Shown: positions 6,559-15,134, counted from the first letter of the stretch. The stretch: DNA of 37,363 bases from an uncultured Holdemanella sp. (GCF_934754935.1 NZ_CAKVJB010000024.1:1-37363), one strand, 5' to 3'. Made by a program: numbers and translations. The notes: a model not told the origin generated them from the sequence alone.

Positions 6559-7934
6559 GAAAAATTACACAAGTTATGGGCCCTGTTGTTGACGTACATT
6601 TTGATGAAACGCCACTTCCATATATTCAAACCGCTTTGCAAGTTGATAATCATGGTAAAAAAGTTGTAATGGAAGTTATGCAGCACATTGGAACCGATAC
6701 CGTTCGTTGTATCATGTTATCGCCTAGTGAAGGCTTACAAAAAGATATGCCTGTCCTATCTACAGGAATGGGTATCGAAGTCCCTGTTGGAACACAAAAT
6801 CTCGGTCGTTTATTTAATGTTTTAGGTGATACCATTGATGGAAAAGAAGCGATTGATACCGATACATATTGGCCTATTCATAGAAAACCACCAAAATTCG
6901 AAGATCAATCCCCTGTTACAGAAGTCCTTGAAACAGGAATTAAAGTTATCGACTTATTAGCCCCTTATGCCAAGGGTGGAAAGATTGGATTATTTGGTGG
7001 TGCCGGTGTTGGAAAAACCGTACTAATTCAAGAATTGATTCGAAATATTGCCAGTGAACATGGTGGATATTCCATCTTTACAGGTGTAGGAGAAAGAAGT
7101 CGTGAAGGAAACGATTTATACACAGAAATGAGTGAATCTGGCGTAATCAAAAACACAGCCCTAGTTTTTGGACAAATGAACGAAAGTCCCGGAGCTAGAA
7201 TGCGTGTTGCCGAAACCGGACTTACAATGGCTGAATATTTCCGTGATGTAGAACATAAAGATGTTTTATTATTTATCGACAACATCTTCCGTTTTGTACA
7301 AGCTGGATCTGAAGTTTCTTCTTTACTAGGACGTATGCCATCAGCCGTAGGATACCAGCCTACTTTAGCGAATGAAATGGGACAACTTCAAGAACGTATT
7401 TCTTCCACAAAAAATGGATCTGTTACTAGTGTACAAGCCGTATACGTTCCTGCAGATGATTTGACGGATCCAGCTCCCGCAACCACTTTTGAACACTTGG
7501 ATGCAACAACCGTCTTATCTCGTAAAGTTGTTGAACAAGGTATTTATCCTGCTGTAGATCCACTTGAATCAAGTTCAAGAATTCTACAACCTGATATTGT
7601 AGGTGAAGAACACTACCAAACAGCTCAACGTGTTTTACAATATCTTCAAAAATATAAAGAACTACAAGACATCATCGCCATTCTAGGAATGGATGAATTA
7701 AGCGATGAGGATAAAACCGTTGTAGCTAGAGCCCGTCGTTTACGTAACTTTATGGCTCAACCATTCCATGTAGCTGAACAATTCACTTCGATTCCAGGAA
7801 AATATGTTCCTTTACAAGATACAATCAAAGGATTTAAAGCAATCTTAGATGGAGAAATGGACGAATATCCTGAAAGCGCATTTTTCAATGTAGGAACTAT
7901 TGAAGAAGTCAAAGAAAAAGCGAAAGAAGTATAA
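6549..7934 (+). CDS. atpD: ATP synthase F1 subunit beta
   Basis: Catalytic subunit, 461 residues. The P-loop GGAGVGKT lies at about residue 150, followed by GVGERSREGNDLYTEM with the catalytic glutamate, VFGQMNESPGARMRV and the Walker B strand DVLLFIDNIFRF. The C-terminal domain contains the DELSDEDK loop (DELSEED in other beta subunits). AAAAGGAGTCAATCCAC provides the ribosome-binding site, inside the atpG 3' end. Two bases separate its stop from atpC. Confidence 0.97.
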   Translation: MQIGKITQVMGPVVDVHFDETPLPYIQTALQVDNHGKKVVMEVMQHIGTDTVRCIMLSPSEGLQKDMPVLSTGMGIEVPVGTQNLGRLFNVLGDTIDGKEAIDTDTYWPIHRKPPKFEDQSPVTEVLETGIKVIDLLAPYAKGGKIGLFGGAGVGKTVLIQELIRNIASEHGGYSIFTGVGERSREGNDLYTEMSESGVIKNTALVFGQMNESPGARMRVAETGLTMAEYFRDVEHKDVLLFIDNIFRFVQAGSEVSSLLGRMPSAVGYQPTLANEMGQLQERISSTKNGSVTSVQAVYVPADDLTDPAPATTFEHLDATTVLSRKVVEQGIYPAVDPLESSSRILQPDIVGEEHYQTAQRVLQYLQKYKELQDIIAILGMDELSDEDKTVVARARRLRNFMAQPFHVAEQFTSIPGKYVPLQDTIKGFKAILDGEMDEYPESAFFNVGTIEEVKEKAKEV

Positions 7935-7936
7935 TT

Positions 7937-8347
7937 ATGGAACTCTTTGATTTAAAAATAATGGCCAGTGATCATGTATTTTATGATGGTAAAGCCCAAG
8001 TATTAACGATACATACACCAAATGGAAGTAAACAATTCCTTGCGCACCATGCCAAAACCATCTATGCGATAACACCCGGGCTTTTAAAGATTCGAAAAGA
8101 AGATAACTCAGAGATAGAAGTTGTTAGTGGCTATGGATCCATGATCTTTTCAAACAACCAAGCTGAAGTCTTGGTCGATACATGTGAAACACAAGAAGAA
8201 TTGGATGCAAGAAGAGCCAAAGAATCTTTAGAACGTGCCAAAGAAAGAATGCGACAGAAACAATCGATTCGTGAATATTATATGTCACAAGCTAGTATGG
8301 CAAGAGCCTTAGCTCGTTTACAATTTAAAGATAAACACATTAATTAA
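7937..8347 (+). CDS. atpC: ATP synthase F1 subunit epsilon
   Basis: This 136-residue protein has the N-terminal beta-sandwich (FDLKIMASDHVFYDGKAQ; GSMIFSNNQAEVLVDT) and a C-terminal helical hairpin beginning EELDARRAKESLERAKERM, the regulatory arms that can inhibit ATP hydrolysis. The first domain lacks the usual GxxGxxPxH string and has HTPNGSKQFLAHHAKTI in its place, a diverged version. Last gene of the operon; a terminator follows at 8364. Confidence 0.92.
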   Translation: MELFDLKIMASDHVFYDGKAQVLTIHTPNGSKQFLAHHAKTIYAITPGLLKIRKEDNSEIEVVSGYGSMIFSNNQAEVLVDTCETQEELDARRAKESLERAKERMRQKQSIREYYMSQASMARALARLQFKDKHIN

Positions 8348-8363
8348 TAGTAGATACTAGAAA

Positions 8364-8397
8364 AGCTTATACCTTTTATGAAGATATAGGCTTTTTT
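8364..8397 (+). terminator. atp operon terminator
   Basis: AGCTTATA (8364-8371) pairs with TATAGGCT (8385-8392) including one G-U pair, followed by a run of six T. Confidence 0.75.
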
Positions 8398-8410
8398 GCT
8401 TTATATAAAG

Positions 8411-8466
8411 ATCATTTACATTTTTTCTGACCTCAATTTAGTAAAATCATACACTTTTTCCGACCT
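8411..8466. repeat. Two imperfect ~22-bp direct repeats, possible IS relic
   Basis: The units ATCATTTACATTTTTTCTGACCT (split here as 8411-8433) and its near copy at 8446-8466 end in TTTTTCYGACCT and are about 34 bp apart. Read on the minus strand (GGTCRGAAAAA) they resemble the multiple short terminal repeats of IS21-family elements. No transposase is nearby, so at most this is a relic. Nothing else is visible in 8401-8510 except a 7-bp inverted repeat (ACCTAAA at 8463, TTTAGGT at 8489). Confidence 0.3.
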
Positions 8467-8510
8467 AAACTATAAATCACAGATAATATTTAGGTTAAAA
8501 ATCCAATCAG

Positions 8511-8542
8511 AAAAAGAGATTTCTAGCTTGAAACCTCTTTTT
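8511..8542. terminator. Bidirectional terminator between atpC and the ABC permease
   Basis: AAAAAGAG (8511-8518) pairs with CTCTTTTT (8535-8542); a further four base pairs extend the stem after one mismatch, with a 6-nt loop. Both strands carry a T run, so it can end the ABC operon from the minus side and back up the atp terminator. Confidence 0.7.
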
Positions 8543-8616
8543 ACATACAACATTTTATTTTCAATTTATGCTTTATTTAAAGTAAATACGATAAACAACT
8601 GTCGAAGAAAATTTAA

Positions 8617-10893
8617 TTATTCATTCGCCTTTAAACTTGAAACCATATCAATTGTTTTGATTTTTCTTGCCAACAACTTATTCATCACATACGAAACTAG
8701 AACTGTTCCTATGATTGCGTATACATAAGAAATCCATTCTACTACAGCTGGAAAATCATATGTATCATTTAAGGCATTCGTATATATGTACGACAACATC
8801 TGATAACCGAGTGGCAAACCAATAACCATTCCCACCAACATGATCCATGTGTTTTGTTTGATAAAGATTTCCTTGATTTGTTTATCCTTAAAGCCCAATA
8901 CCTTAAGAGTCGCAAACTGATATTGTTTTTCAGTAAAAGATAACACGCCCAAGTTATATAAGATGACACAACCTAATAAAACCGCAAATACAATTAATAA
9001 AACCATCATCGATTTCATCGCTTCAAGCATACTCTCTACACCTTCTTGAATCGATTCAATACTACTGATTTTAGAAACACCATCTATTTTTTTAGCCTTT
9101 TCATTTGTATAAATAGAATCTGGACGATATGTATATCCTAACTTTTCAAAATATTTCTTTGACATTGTGAATTGCTGCGTTTGTGGATCCCGATTCAATC
9201 CTACTACCCTACTTGTATGCCAAGAAGAGTCTCCAGTCAAATGCCATTTAATTGTATCTCCCACTTGAACTTCATACTTTTCAGCAAGTTTTTCTGTTAA
9301 ATAGATTCCATTTGATTGAACAGACATAACCTTCTCATTGTGATCTGTGATATTTAATTTATCTTTTCCATCCAACACTAGCATCGATCTTGTTTCTGTT
9401 TTACCATGGTTTTTGAATTCAATCGCAACACTTTTACTTGTGGCATTTCCATACAAGTGAGTTAAATATTCATATTGTTCTTTTGTATAATCACTATTCA
9501 AACTAATTTTATATTGATATGTATTGATTACTTTATATTCCCAATCCATATAAGATTCAATCGTATCCCACAATCCAAAAGAACATACTAATAACATCGT
9601 ACATCCAATAATTCCAACACATGCCGCAATACTTCTTCCTTTATTTCGAGCTATATCGCGAAGATTCCATCTCGTCGATAATTTACATTTATTAAATTTT
9701 ACAGACCAATCCAAACTATTCTTTTTTACCTTTGGCACTTCTAGACGCAAAGCCTCACTTGCCGTTTCCTTAAGAATCTTTCTAGAAGAAAGATATGTGA
9801 CTAAAGAAATCATAAGCACAACCAAAATTGCCGTTAAAATCACAACAGGCAACAAAGCCGTATGTATATTTGGCATTTCGAAATAGCTTGCCTCCATATC
9901 AATAAAGAATTGACCAATTGTTAGATATCCAACCACAACACCTAATACCGCTGCAATAAGGCTGATCATAAAGCCAAAACTAATATAATGTATATAGATT
10001 TTTCGATTCTTAAATCCAAGTGCTTTTAAAGTACCAATTTGCACTCTTTGTTGGCGAACAAAACGATTCATTGTACTCATTACACTCAATATCGCAATCA
10101 TTAAAAACAATCCCGTAAATACAGGTGCATAGGTTTGACCTTCTTCTACTTCGGATTTATATCCTGCATATGAAAAAGAAGCATCTCGATCCGTTACAGA
10201 TAGAAAATTGAAATCCTTTTGGATCGCTTTTTTTACTGATGAAACACAGCTTTCCTTATCCACATCCACATAAGCCTTATTATATATAACATCCATATTC
10301 ATAGCGTCTTGAAAAGTATCAGCCGACATATATATAAAGCCATAGTTTTGATGTGTAGGAAATATTTCTGTAGAATCCTTCACAAAATATACATGATCGG
10401 GTGTATTCACTAAACCTTTTACTTTTAACTTCAAAGTTTGACCAGAAATATCCAGCTTTAAAGTATCCCCCACATGAATATTTAAATACTCTGCCAAATA
10501 ACTATCAAACCACAACCCCTTTTTATTTGATGCATATTTTTCCCCTTTGACAACATACATTTTAGAAATCGTATTCTCTTCTAAAACATTGGTTTCTAAA
10601 GTTACATCTTTGTATCCCTTTAATTTTGAATTTAAAACCAATGCTCGATTTACATTGCTTATATGATCCATAGACTTTAATGTTTCTAAATCTGAATCTG
10701 AAACATTCGTATTTGTGATCCATAAATCCTGTAAATTGTACGATTTATAATACTCCCTAGCACTTTCATCCATACCATCCATATAGCCATGAATACCACT
10801 AAATGCCATCATTCCAATAAATACCATTAAAAAGATGGTAAAGAATTGACCCTTATAATGCCAAAGATCCCGAAATAGTTTCTTCCTCAACAT
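8617..10893 (-). CDS. FtsX-like ABC transporter permease
   Basis: This large permease (758 residues from the ATG at 10893) has an N-terminal membrane helix (FFTIFLMVFIGMMAFSG) followed by a ~220-residue extracytoplasmic domain. Then come three helices of a first FtsX unit (GTLKALGFKNRKIYIHY), a fifth helix (SIAACVGIIGCTMLLVCS), a second extracytoplasmic domain and a C-terminal FtsX unit (FATLKVLGFKDKQIKEIF). Such two-unit permeases occur in MacB-type exporters and peptide-resistance systems of Firmicutes. The frame can be read from a TTG 6 bp upstream, but ATG 10893 is better placed behind GAGGTG and overlaps the ATPase stop as TAATG. Substrate cannot be read from the sequence. Confidence 0.88.
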   Translation of the reverse strand: MLRKKLFRDLWHYKGQFFTIFLMVFIGMMAFSGIHGYMDGMDESAREYYKSYNLQDLWITNTNVSDSDLETLKSMDHISNVNRALVLNSKLKGYKDVTLETNVLEENTISKMYVVKGEKYASNKKGLWFDSYLAEYLNIHVGDTLKLDISGQTLKLKVKGLVNTPDHVYFVKDSTEIFPTHQNYGFIYMSADTFQDAMNMDVIYNKAYVDVDKESCVSSVKKAIQKDFNFLSVTDRDASFSYAGYKSEVEEGQTYAPVFTGLFLMIAILSVMSTMNRFVRQQRVQIGTLKALGFKNRKIYIHYISFGFMISLIAAVLGVVVGYLTIGQFFIDMEASYFEMPNIHTALLPVVILTAILVVLMISLVTYLSSRKILKETASEALRLEVPKVKKNSLDWSVKFNKCKLSTRWNLRDIARNKGRSIAACVGIIGCTMLLVCSFGLWDTIESYMDWEYKVINTYQYKISLNSDYTKEQYEYLTHLYGNATSKSVAIEFKNHGKTETRSMLVLDGKDKLNITDHNEKVMSVQSNGIYLTEKLAEKYEVQVGDTIKWHLTGDSSWHTSRVVGLNRDPQTQQFTMSKKYFEKLGYTYRPDSIYTNEKAKKIDGVSKISSIESIQEGVESMLEAMKSMMVLLIVFAVLLGCVILYNLGVLSFTEKQYQFATLKVLGFKDKQIKEIFIKQNTWIMLVGMVIGLPLGYQMLSYIYTNALNDTYDFPAVVEWISYVYAIIGTVLVSYVMNKLLARKIKTIDMVSSLKANE

Positions 10894-11591
10894 TACCAAT
10901 TCACCTCATCTATATTTTTAGGTTGTGCATTCACAACATTCTCAATGATTTTTCCATTCTTTAAACGAATTACTCGATCTGCCACATCCGCAATCAATGC
11001 ATTATGCGTTACAATCACAACTGTATTTTCTCTTGTGCATTCACGCAATAACTTTAAAATCTCTACTCCCGTATTCGAATCCAAAGCCCCTGTAGGCTCA
11101 TCGCAAAGTAATAATTTTGGATTTTTCGCAATCGCACGCGCAATCGATACACGCTGTTGTTCCCCTCCACTTAATTGATTTGGAAACTTATTTTCTTGTC
11201 CACTTAAACCTATTTTATTCAATATTTCAGCCGAATCCTTTGCGTTTTTAACCACATCACGAATCAAATCGACATTTTCCTTCACTGTAAGCGTCGGCAA
11301 AATATTGTAGAATTGAAAGATAAAACCAATATTCTCAGCACGATAATCCGTTAGTTCTTTTTCACTATAATGACTAATATCTAGACCATCCATATATACT
11401 TTTCCATCTGTCACATGATCCATACCACCCATAATATTCAATAATGTCGATTTACCAGCACCACTCGGACCTAAAATGACAACCATTTCATGTTGATCAA
11501 TTGAAAAAGAAACATCATTCAATGCATAAAACGCTTTTTCTCCAACTTCATACTTTTTTGATACCCCATTAAATTCAATACATGTCTTCAT
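10893..11591 (-). CDS. ABC transporter ATP-binding protein (LolD/MacB type)
   Basis: The Walker A motif is GPSGAGKSTL, the Q-loop lies in GFIFQFYNILPTLTV, the signature is LSGGEQQRVSIARA, Walker B is LLLCDEPTGALD, and the switch histidine is in VVIVTHN. All belong to the MacB/LolD exporter subfamily. The second ATG (11591) is preferred: GGGAG lies 7 bp before it but only 1 bp before the first ATG at 11597. It is the first gene of a two-gene operon with the FtsX permease and starts just downstream of two palindromic operators. Confidence 0.93.
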   Translation of the reverse strand: MKTCIEFNGVSKKYEVGEKAFYALNDVSFSIDQHEMVVILGPSGAGKSTLLNIMGGMDHVTDGKVYMDGLDISHYSEKELTDYRAENIGFIFQFYNILPTLTVKENVDLIRDVVKNAKDSAEILNKIGLSGQENKFPNQLSGGEQQRVSIARAIAKNPKLLLCDEPTGALDSNTGVEILKLLRECTRENTVVIVTHNALIADVADRVIRLKNGKIIENVVNAQPKNIDEVNW

Positions 11592-11603
11592 AATCATTCT
11601 CCC

Positions 11604-11619
11604 GTTAGGTATATCTAAC
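11604..11619. promoter_or_regulatory. Operator palindrome 1 (GTTAG-N6-CTAAC)
   Basis: GTTAGGTATATCTAAC is an almost perfect 16-bp palindrome between the predicted transcription start and the start codon of the ABC ATPase gene. A second copy with the same arms and spacer lies 22 bp away. Confidence 0.65.
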
Positions 11620-11625
11620 TTTATA

Positions 11626-11641
11626 GTTAGTATACTCTAAC
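11626..11641. promoter_or_regulatory. Operator palindrome 2 (GTTAG-N6-CTAAC)
   Basis: GTTAGTATACTCTAAC repeats the arms of operator 1. It covers the -10 element of the ABC promoter, so a bound TetR-, MarR- or GntR-like dimer would block RNA polymerase. No regulator gene lies next to it. Confidence 0.65.
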
Positions 11642-11657
11642 TTAAAGCACTCCTCAA
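11629..11657 (-). promoter_or_regulatory. Promoter of the ABC exporter operon
   Basis: On the minus strand TTGAGG (11652-11657) and TATACT (11629-11634) are separated by 17 bp, and the -10 lies inside operator 2. Confidence 0.65.
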
Positions 11658-11687
11658 GAATAAATTACGCCAATAACGATTAAAAAG

Positions 11688-11716
11688 TTGTTTAATCTTT
11701 TCTTTCATGCTAAGAT
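11688..11716 (+). promoter_or_regulatory. Predicted promoter of a candidate small RNA
   Basis: TTGTTT (11688-11693), 17-bp spacer, TAAGAT (11711-11716). A transcript would start near 11723. Confidence 0.45.
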
Positions 11717-11722
11717 AAGGAT

Positions 11723-11815
11723 ACAAAAAAGAACATACAAATATGTAAGTTTTGGGGAATTTTGTAGTAAAAACTACCTACAAACTTTGTGAGAGTTGGC
11801 GTAGGTAGTTTTTAT
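11723..11815 (+). ncRNA. Candidate ~93-nt small RNA
   Basis: A promoter-like sequence is followed by ~45 nt with a small hairpin (ACATA-CAAA-TATGT, 11734-11747), a GGGGAA stretch, and then a strong hairpin: AAAAACTACCTAC (11769-11781) pairs perfectly with GTAGGTAGTTTTT (11801-11813), a 13-bp stem with U run. The stem is a terminator on either strand, yet it lies between divergent genes where no protein-coding transcript should end. No open reading frame fills the segment. I do not recognise the family; a leftover terminator of a lost gene is the alternative. Confidence 0.4.
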
Positions 11816-12076
11816 ATTGTTTATTCATTCAATGTGAAAAAAGCATTCAATCACATACAACATTGAATTCCTCTAATTCACTTTATATAAAGCATAAACC
11901 AAGATTTGCTGTCAAAGAAAAAAGAACAATCCACCGTATCACAGGATACCTGACCCATATTAAAAGTTGCATATCGGGGATATGACTATATAATCAATAA
12001 ATCGCAATTCTTGATGACGTTATAGATATCTTGCTATCAAACCTATATCTGTTTCACCATGCTTAATTTCTTATGT
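11816..12076. other. Gene-free stretch before the SRAP gene
   Basis: No coding frame is visible. There is an 8-bp inverted repeat TTCAATGT (11828) / ACATTGAA (11860) and a tight palindrome CATATC-GGG-GATATG near 11970-11984. Neither can be assigned. Confidence 0.4.
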
Positions 12077-12088
12077 TATACTTCTAGT

Positions 12089-12580
12089 ATGTGTACAAGC
12101 TTTCGATATACACCTAAAGTAGCCAAAGCCTTTGGCTTAGAAGAAAAAGACATTCATCCAAGTGACAAATGCCTTATATTAACTTCTAACCAAAAGAAAA
12201 TGGTGCCATTTGGGTATAAAACCAACAATTTAATTTTAAATGCTAGACAAGAAACGCTTCTTGAAAAACCTTTATTCAAAGATAAAACTCATTGTATCGT
12301 GCCTGCAGGAAGTTTCTATGAATGGGATGCCGGTAAAAATAAAGTAGAGTTTTATTGTGACCACATTCTCTATTTTGCGGGTATTCTTATTGATGATCAT
12401 CTTATCATTATTACTACGAATGCGAATGCATATGTAAAACCTGTGCATTCTAGAATGCCAGTGATACTTGAAAAAGAAGATATTGACCCTTGGTTAAAGG
12501 ATGTTTCTAAAACGAAAGATATCTTGTCAAAACCAGGCATCGCCCTTCAAACCAAGCAGCTACAAGAACCACTTTTCTAA
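12089..12580 (+). CDS. SRAP (YedK/HMCES) abasic-site protein
   Basis: SRAP proteins shield abasic sites in single-stranded DNA by linking them to the cysteine exposed when Met1 is removed. The ATG at 12089 gives MCTSFRYTP with Cys at position 2, as the chemistry demands; a frame start 30 bp upstream would bury it. Other conserved parts are LNARQETL (asparagine), CIVPAGSFYEW (glutamate) and VHSRMPVIL (histidine). At 163 residues it is shorter than E. coli YedK. A TATACT box 6 bp before the ATG, with no Shine-Dalgarno sequence, suggests a leaderless mRNA. The GH29 gene follows 10 bp downstream. Confidence 0.88.
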   Translation: MCTSFRYTPKVAKAFGLEEKDIHPSDKCLILTSNQKKMVPFGYKTNNLILNARQETLLEKPLFKDKTHCIVPAGSFYEWDAGKNKVEFYCDHILYFAGILIDDHLIIITTNANAYVKPVHSRMPVILEKEDIDPWLKDVSKTKDILSKPGIALQTKQLQEPLF

Positions 12581-12590
12581 AGGAGATAGT

Positions 12591-13832
12591 ATGAATATTA
12601 CAGAGTTTCAAAAATCTAGATTCGGACTTTTTATTCATTGGGGAATCTATGCCCTTCCCGCTCGTGGTGAATGGGTAAGAAGCAACGAAGAAATGAAAGA
12701 AGAAGATTATATTCCTTTTGCGAATGAATTTGATCCTGATTTGTTTGATCCACATCAATGGGCTAAACTTGCCAAAGCAGCCGGCATGAAATATGCCGTA
12801 ATGACTGCCAAGCACCACGATGGATACTGCATGTTTGATACCAAAACTACAGATTGGAAGGCAAACAGAGATTATGTAAGAGAATTTCTAGACGCCTTTC
12901 GAGAAGAAGGATTAAAGGTAGGGCTTTATTATTCTCTACTTGATTGGCATCATCCAAACTATCCTCACTACAAAGATAGACATCATCCTGAAAGAAATAA
13001 TAAAGAATATGATAAACCAATTTGTTTTTCAAACTATTTAAATTATATGCATACTCAAATCAAGGAATTACTTACAAACTATGGAAAGTTGGATATCATG
13101 TGGTTTGACTTTTCTTATGACAATATGACAAAAGATGTGTGGGATGCCAACAAAATTGTAACAATGGCAAGAACTTACCAACCAGATATGATCATCGACA
13201 ATCGTCTAGAAGGAGATGGCGTACATCCAGGAACCATTATGGATGCACATCCTAGTTTCACAGCTGGTGATTTCACTTCGCCTGAACAAATGATTCCACC
13301 ACAAGGTTTACCGGTACCCTGGGAAGCATGTATCACTATGAATGAACATTGGGGATATTGTGCAAGGGACACGAATTATAAATCCGCTAAGCTAATCATC
13401 CGTACTCTAGTTGAGTGTGTATCCAAAGGTGGAAATATGATTTTAAATGTAGGACCAGATGCCAGAGGTCAATTTTCTAAAGAATCTATCCAGGTATTGA
13501 ATGAAATCAGTGAATGGATGAAACTGAACCAAGATTCGATTTATGGATGTACAAAGTGTGAATTAGATAAACCAGAATGGGGAAGATATACACAAAGGGG
13601 AAATAAAATCTATGCGCATATTTTAGATGAGAGTATTTTTGATATACCTGTTAAAATCAAGAAAGAAAAAATCCAAGGCATAAGAAGATTGTCTGATCAC
13701 TCAGAAATCAAAATCCAAACGCCTTGGAATGCGGAAAGTTTTCCAGACTATACATTTATCAATATCGATTCCAATTCACACCAGTGTCCAGATCCAATTG
13801 ACACAGTGGTTGAAATCACATTAAGAGACTAG
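12591..13832 (+). CDS. GH29 alpha-L-fucosidase, intracellular
   Basis: Retaining alpha-L-fucosidase of family GH29, 413 residues, with no signal peptide, so it acts inside the cell on imported fucosylated substrates. The barrel carries RFGLFIHWGIYALPARGEW near the N-terminus, TAKHHDGYCMFDTKTTDW with the paired histidines, YYSLLDWHHPNYP, and the nucleophile region DIMWFDFSYD (D173 the likely nucleophile). The C-terminal beta domain is short. The start at 12591 follows AAAGGAGATAGT, which overlaps the SRAP stop, so the two genes share a transcript. No sugar transporter is adjacent. Its last codons overlap those of the convergent GT2 gene and hold the terminator stem. Confidence 0.93.
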   Translation: MNITEFQKSRFGLFIHWGIYALPARGEWVRSNEEMKEEDYIPFANEFDPDLFDPHQWAKLAKAAGMKYAVMTAKHHDGYCMFDTKTTDWKANRDYVREFLDAFREEGLKVGLYYSLLDWHHPNYPHYKDRHHPERNNKEYDKPICFSNYLNYMHTQIKELLTNYGKLDIMWFDFSYDNMTKDVWDANKIVTMARTYQPDMIIDNRLEGDGVHPGTIMDAHPSFTAGDFTSPEQMIPPQGLPVPWEACITMNEHWGYCARDTNYKSAKLIIRTLVECVSKGGNMILNVGPDARGQFSKESIQVLNEISEWMKLNQDSIYGCTKCELDKPEWGRYTQRGNKIYAHILDESIFDIPVKIKKEKIQGIRRLSDHSEIKIQTPWNAESFPDYTFINIDSNSHQCPDPIDTVVEITLRD

Positions 13833-13856
13833 CTTAAATTTTTGCTGGTCTCTTTT
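13825..13856 (+). terminator. Terminator of the SRAP-GH29 transcript
   Basis: GAGACTAGC (13825-13833) pairs with GCTGGTCTC (13844-13852) with one G-U pair, then TTTT. It lies across the GH29 stop and within the 3' end of the convergent GT2 gene. Confidence 0.7.
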
Positions 13857-14749
13857 ACTATATAGATAGGTCTTTGTTTACTTTCCATATAATCTTTTGT
13901 CGTATATTGACCTAAAATGGCCACAAACAACATTTGAAGTCCACTTAAGAATAGAATCAAACACACCAAATGAAACATTGATGTGACATGAATCATTAAA
14001 CCGAATAATGCCATTATAATTGATAAAAGCATAGTAACAACTCCAATATTCCCAATCCACATAATTGGCGCTGTAGAAAAGGAAAACATACCTTCCATGG
14101 CATATGCGAATAGTTTAGAAAAATTCCATTTAGAATTGCCGGCAGCTCGTTGTACATTATGAAATTCAATCCATTTTGTATCAAAACCTACAAATGAAAA
14201 TAATCCTTTCATATAGCGATTATATTCTTTTAATTCTAAAATCGCATTCACCATTTGTCTTGACATCATACGAAAATCGCCACAACCATCGCTCATATCC
14301 ATTTTGCACATTTTCTGCATCACCTTATAGAAAGTATGAGATAAGAAATTACGAATCTTTCCTTCTCCCGTACGGTCCACTCTTTTTCCTGCACAACAAT
14401 CATAGCCTTCTTCACTAACAGCCTTATACATTTCTTTTAATAATACAGGAGGATGCTGCAAGTCGGCATCCATGATCACAACATAATCGCCACTTGATTT
14501 TTTTAATCCTGCAAACATAGCGGCTTCTTTACCAAAGTTTCTTGAAAAAGAAATAAACTCACAATGCTCATCCTTTAAACTTAATGCCCTTAATATATCT
14601 TTTGTGTGATCCTTTGATCCATCATCCACAAACAACAATTCATAGGTAATGTCTTCTATTTCATTTAATACTTCACTTGTCTTTTTATAAAACACGGAAA
14701 GAACTTCTTCTTCATTAAAACAAGGAACGACAACACTAATTTTGTTCAT
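13829..14749 (-). CDS. GT2 polyprenyl-phosphate sugar transferase (CsbB/GtrB-like)
   Basis: This 306-residue membrane enzyme loads a sugar from a nucleotide donor onto undecaprenyl phosphate at the cytoplasmic face. The GT-A domain has ISVVVPCFNEEEV, LLFVDDGSKDHT, SRNFGKEAAMFAGL and the metal-binding MDADLQHPP; two C-terminal helices (IGVVTMLLSIIMALFGLMI and LVCLILFLSGLQMLFVAIL) anchor it. Arrangement with a GtrA protein and a YfhO protein upstream matches the CsbB-GtcA-YfhO systems that decorate teichoic acids in Bacillus, Listeria and Staphylococcus. AAGGAGGAAATGTTGT precedes the ATG, within the gtrA end. The sugar cannot be told. Confidence 0.92.
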   Translation of the reverse strand: MNKISVVVPCFNEEEVLSVFYKKTSEVLNEIEDITYELLFVDDGSKDHTKDILRALSLKDEHCEFISFSRNFGKEAAMFAGLKKSSGDYVVIMDADLQHPPVLLKEMYKAVSEEGYDCCAGKRVDRTGEGKIRNFLSHTFYKVMQKMCKMDMSDGCGDFRMMSRQMVNAILELKEYNRYMKGLFSFVGFDTKWIEFHNVQRAAGNSKWNFSKLFAYAMEGMFSFSTAPIMWIGNIGVVTMLLSIIMALFGLMIHVTSMFHLVCLILFLSGLQMLFVAILGQYTTKDYMESKQRPIYIVKETSKNLS

Positions 14750-15134
14750 ACAACATTTCCTCCTTCTTAGAAAATATATGGGATTTACATAAGAAATAAT
14801 TGGCCAAAACAGTAATCACACTGACTAAAATCTTGGATAGTAAGTTTGAAACATGTAAGCCATCAATACAAATGGCCAACAATAGATTTTCCACAATCAG
14901 TGTCATAAATCGGAGTCCAAAAAACTCAATACACTCTTTTTTCATATCATTACTTGAATGAAATACAACTTTGCGATTTGAAAAATACGCAAAGATAACG
15001 GCTACCATCCAGGCTAAACTATTACTGATCAGCCAACTGATTCCTATTTTTAAACAAATAAAATATACAATGTAATTCACAAGTGTTGTCATAACTCCTA
15101 CGATTCCATAACTTATAAATTCTTTGACTTTTTC
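14736..15134 (-). CDS. GtrA-family membrane protein (GtcA-like flippase)
   Basis: Four membrane helices in 132 residues: ISYGIVGVMTTLVNYIVYFI, SWLISNSLAWMVAVIFAYF, a third in FMTLIVENLLLAICI and a fourth in ILVSVITVLANYFLC. The motif FSNRKVVF between helices 2 and 3 is typical of GtrA. The family is thought to move polyprenyl-phosphate sugars across the membrane. The start at 15134 is chosen because GGAGG lies 9 bp upstream; an in-frame start 45 bp further up falls inside yfhO. It overlaps yfhO by 22 bp and the GT2 gene by 14 bp, so the three are translated together. Confidence 0.9.
   Translation of the reverse strand, partial: EKVKEFISYGIVGVMTTLVNYIVYFICLKIGISWLISNSLAWMVAVIFAYFSNRKVVFHSSNDMKKECIEFFGLRFMTLIVENLLLAICIDGLHVSNLLSKILVSVITVLANYFLCKSHIFSKKEEMLYEQN

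Noticed and set aside
8396..8728. 110-codon plus-strand frame after atpC
   Set aside because: It begins within the atp terminator, crosses a second terminator and runs antisense into the ABC permease gene. Composition is not protein-like.
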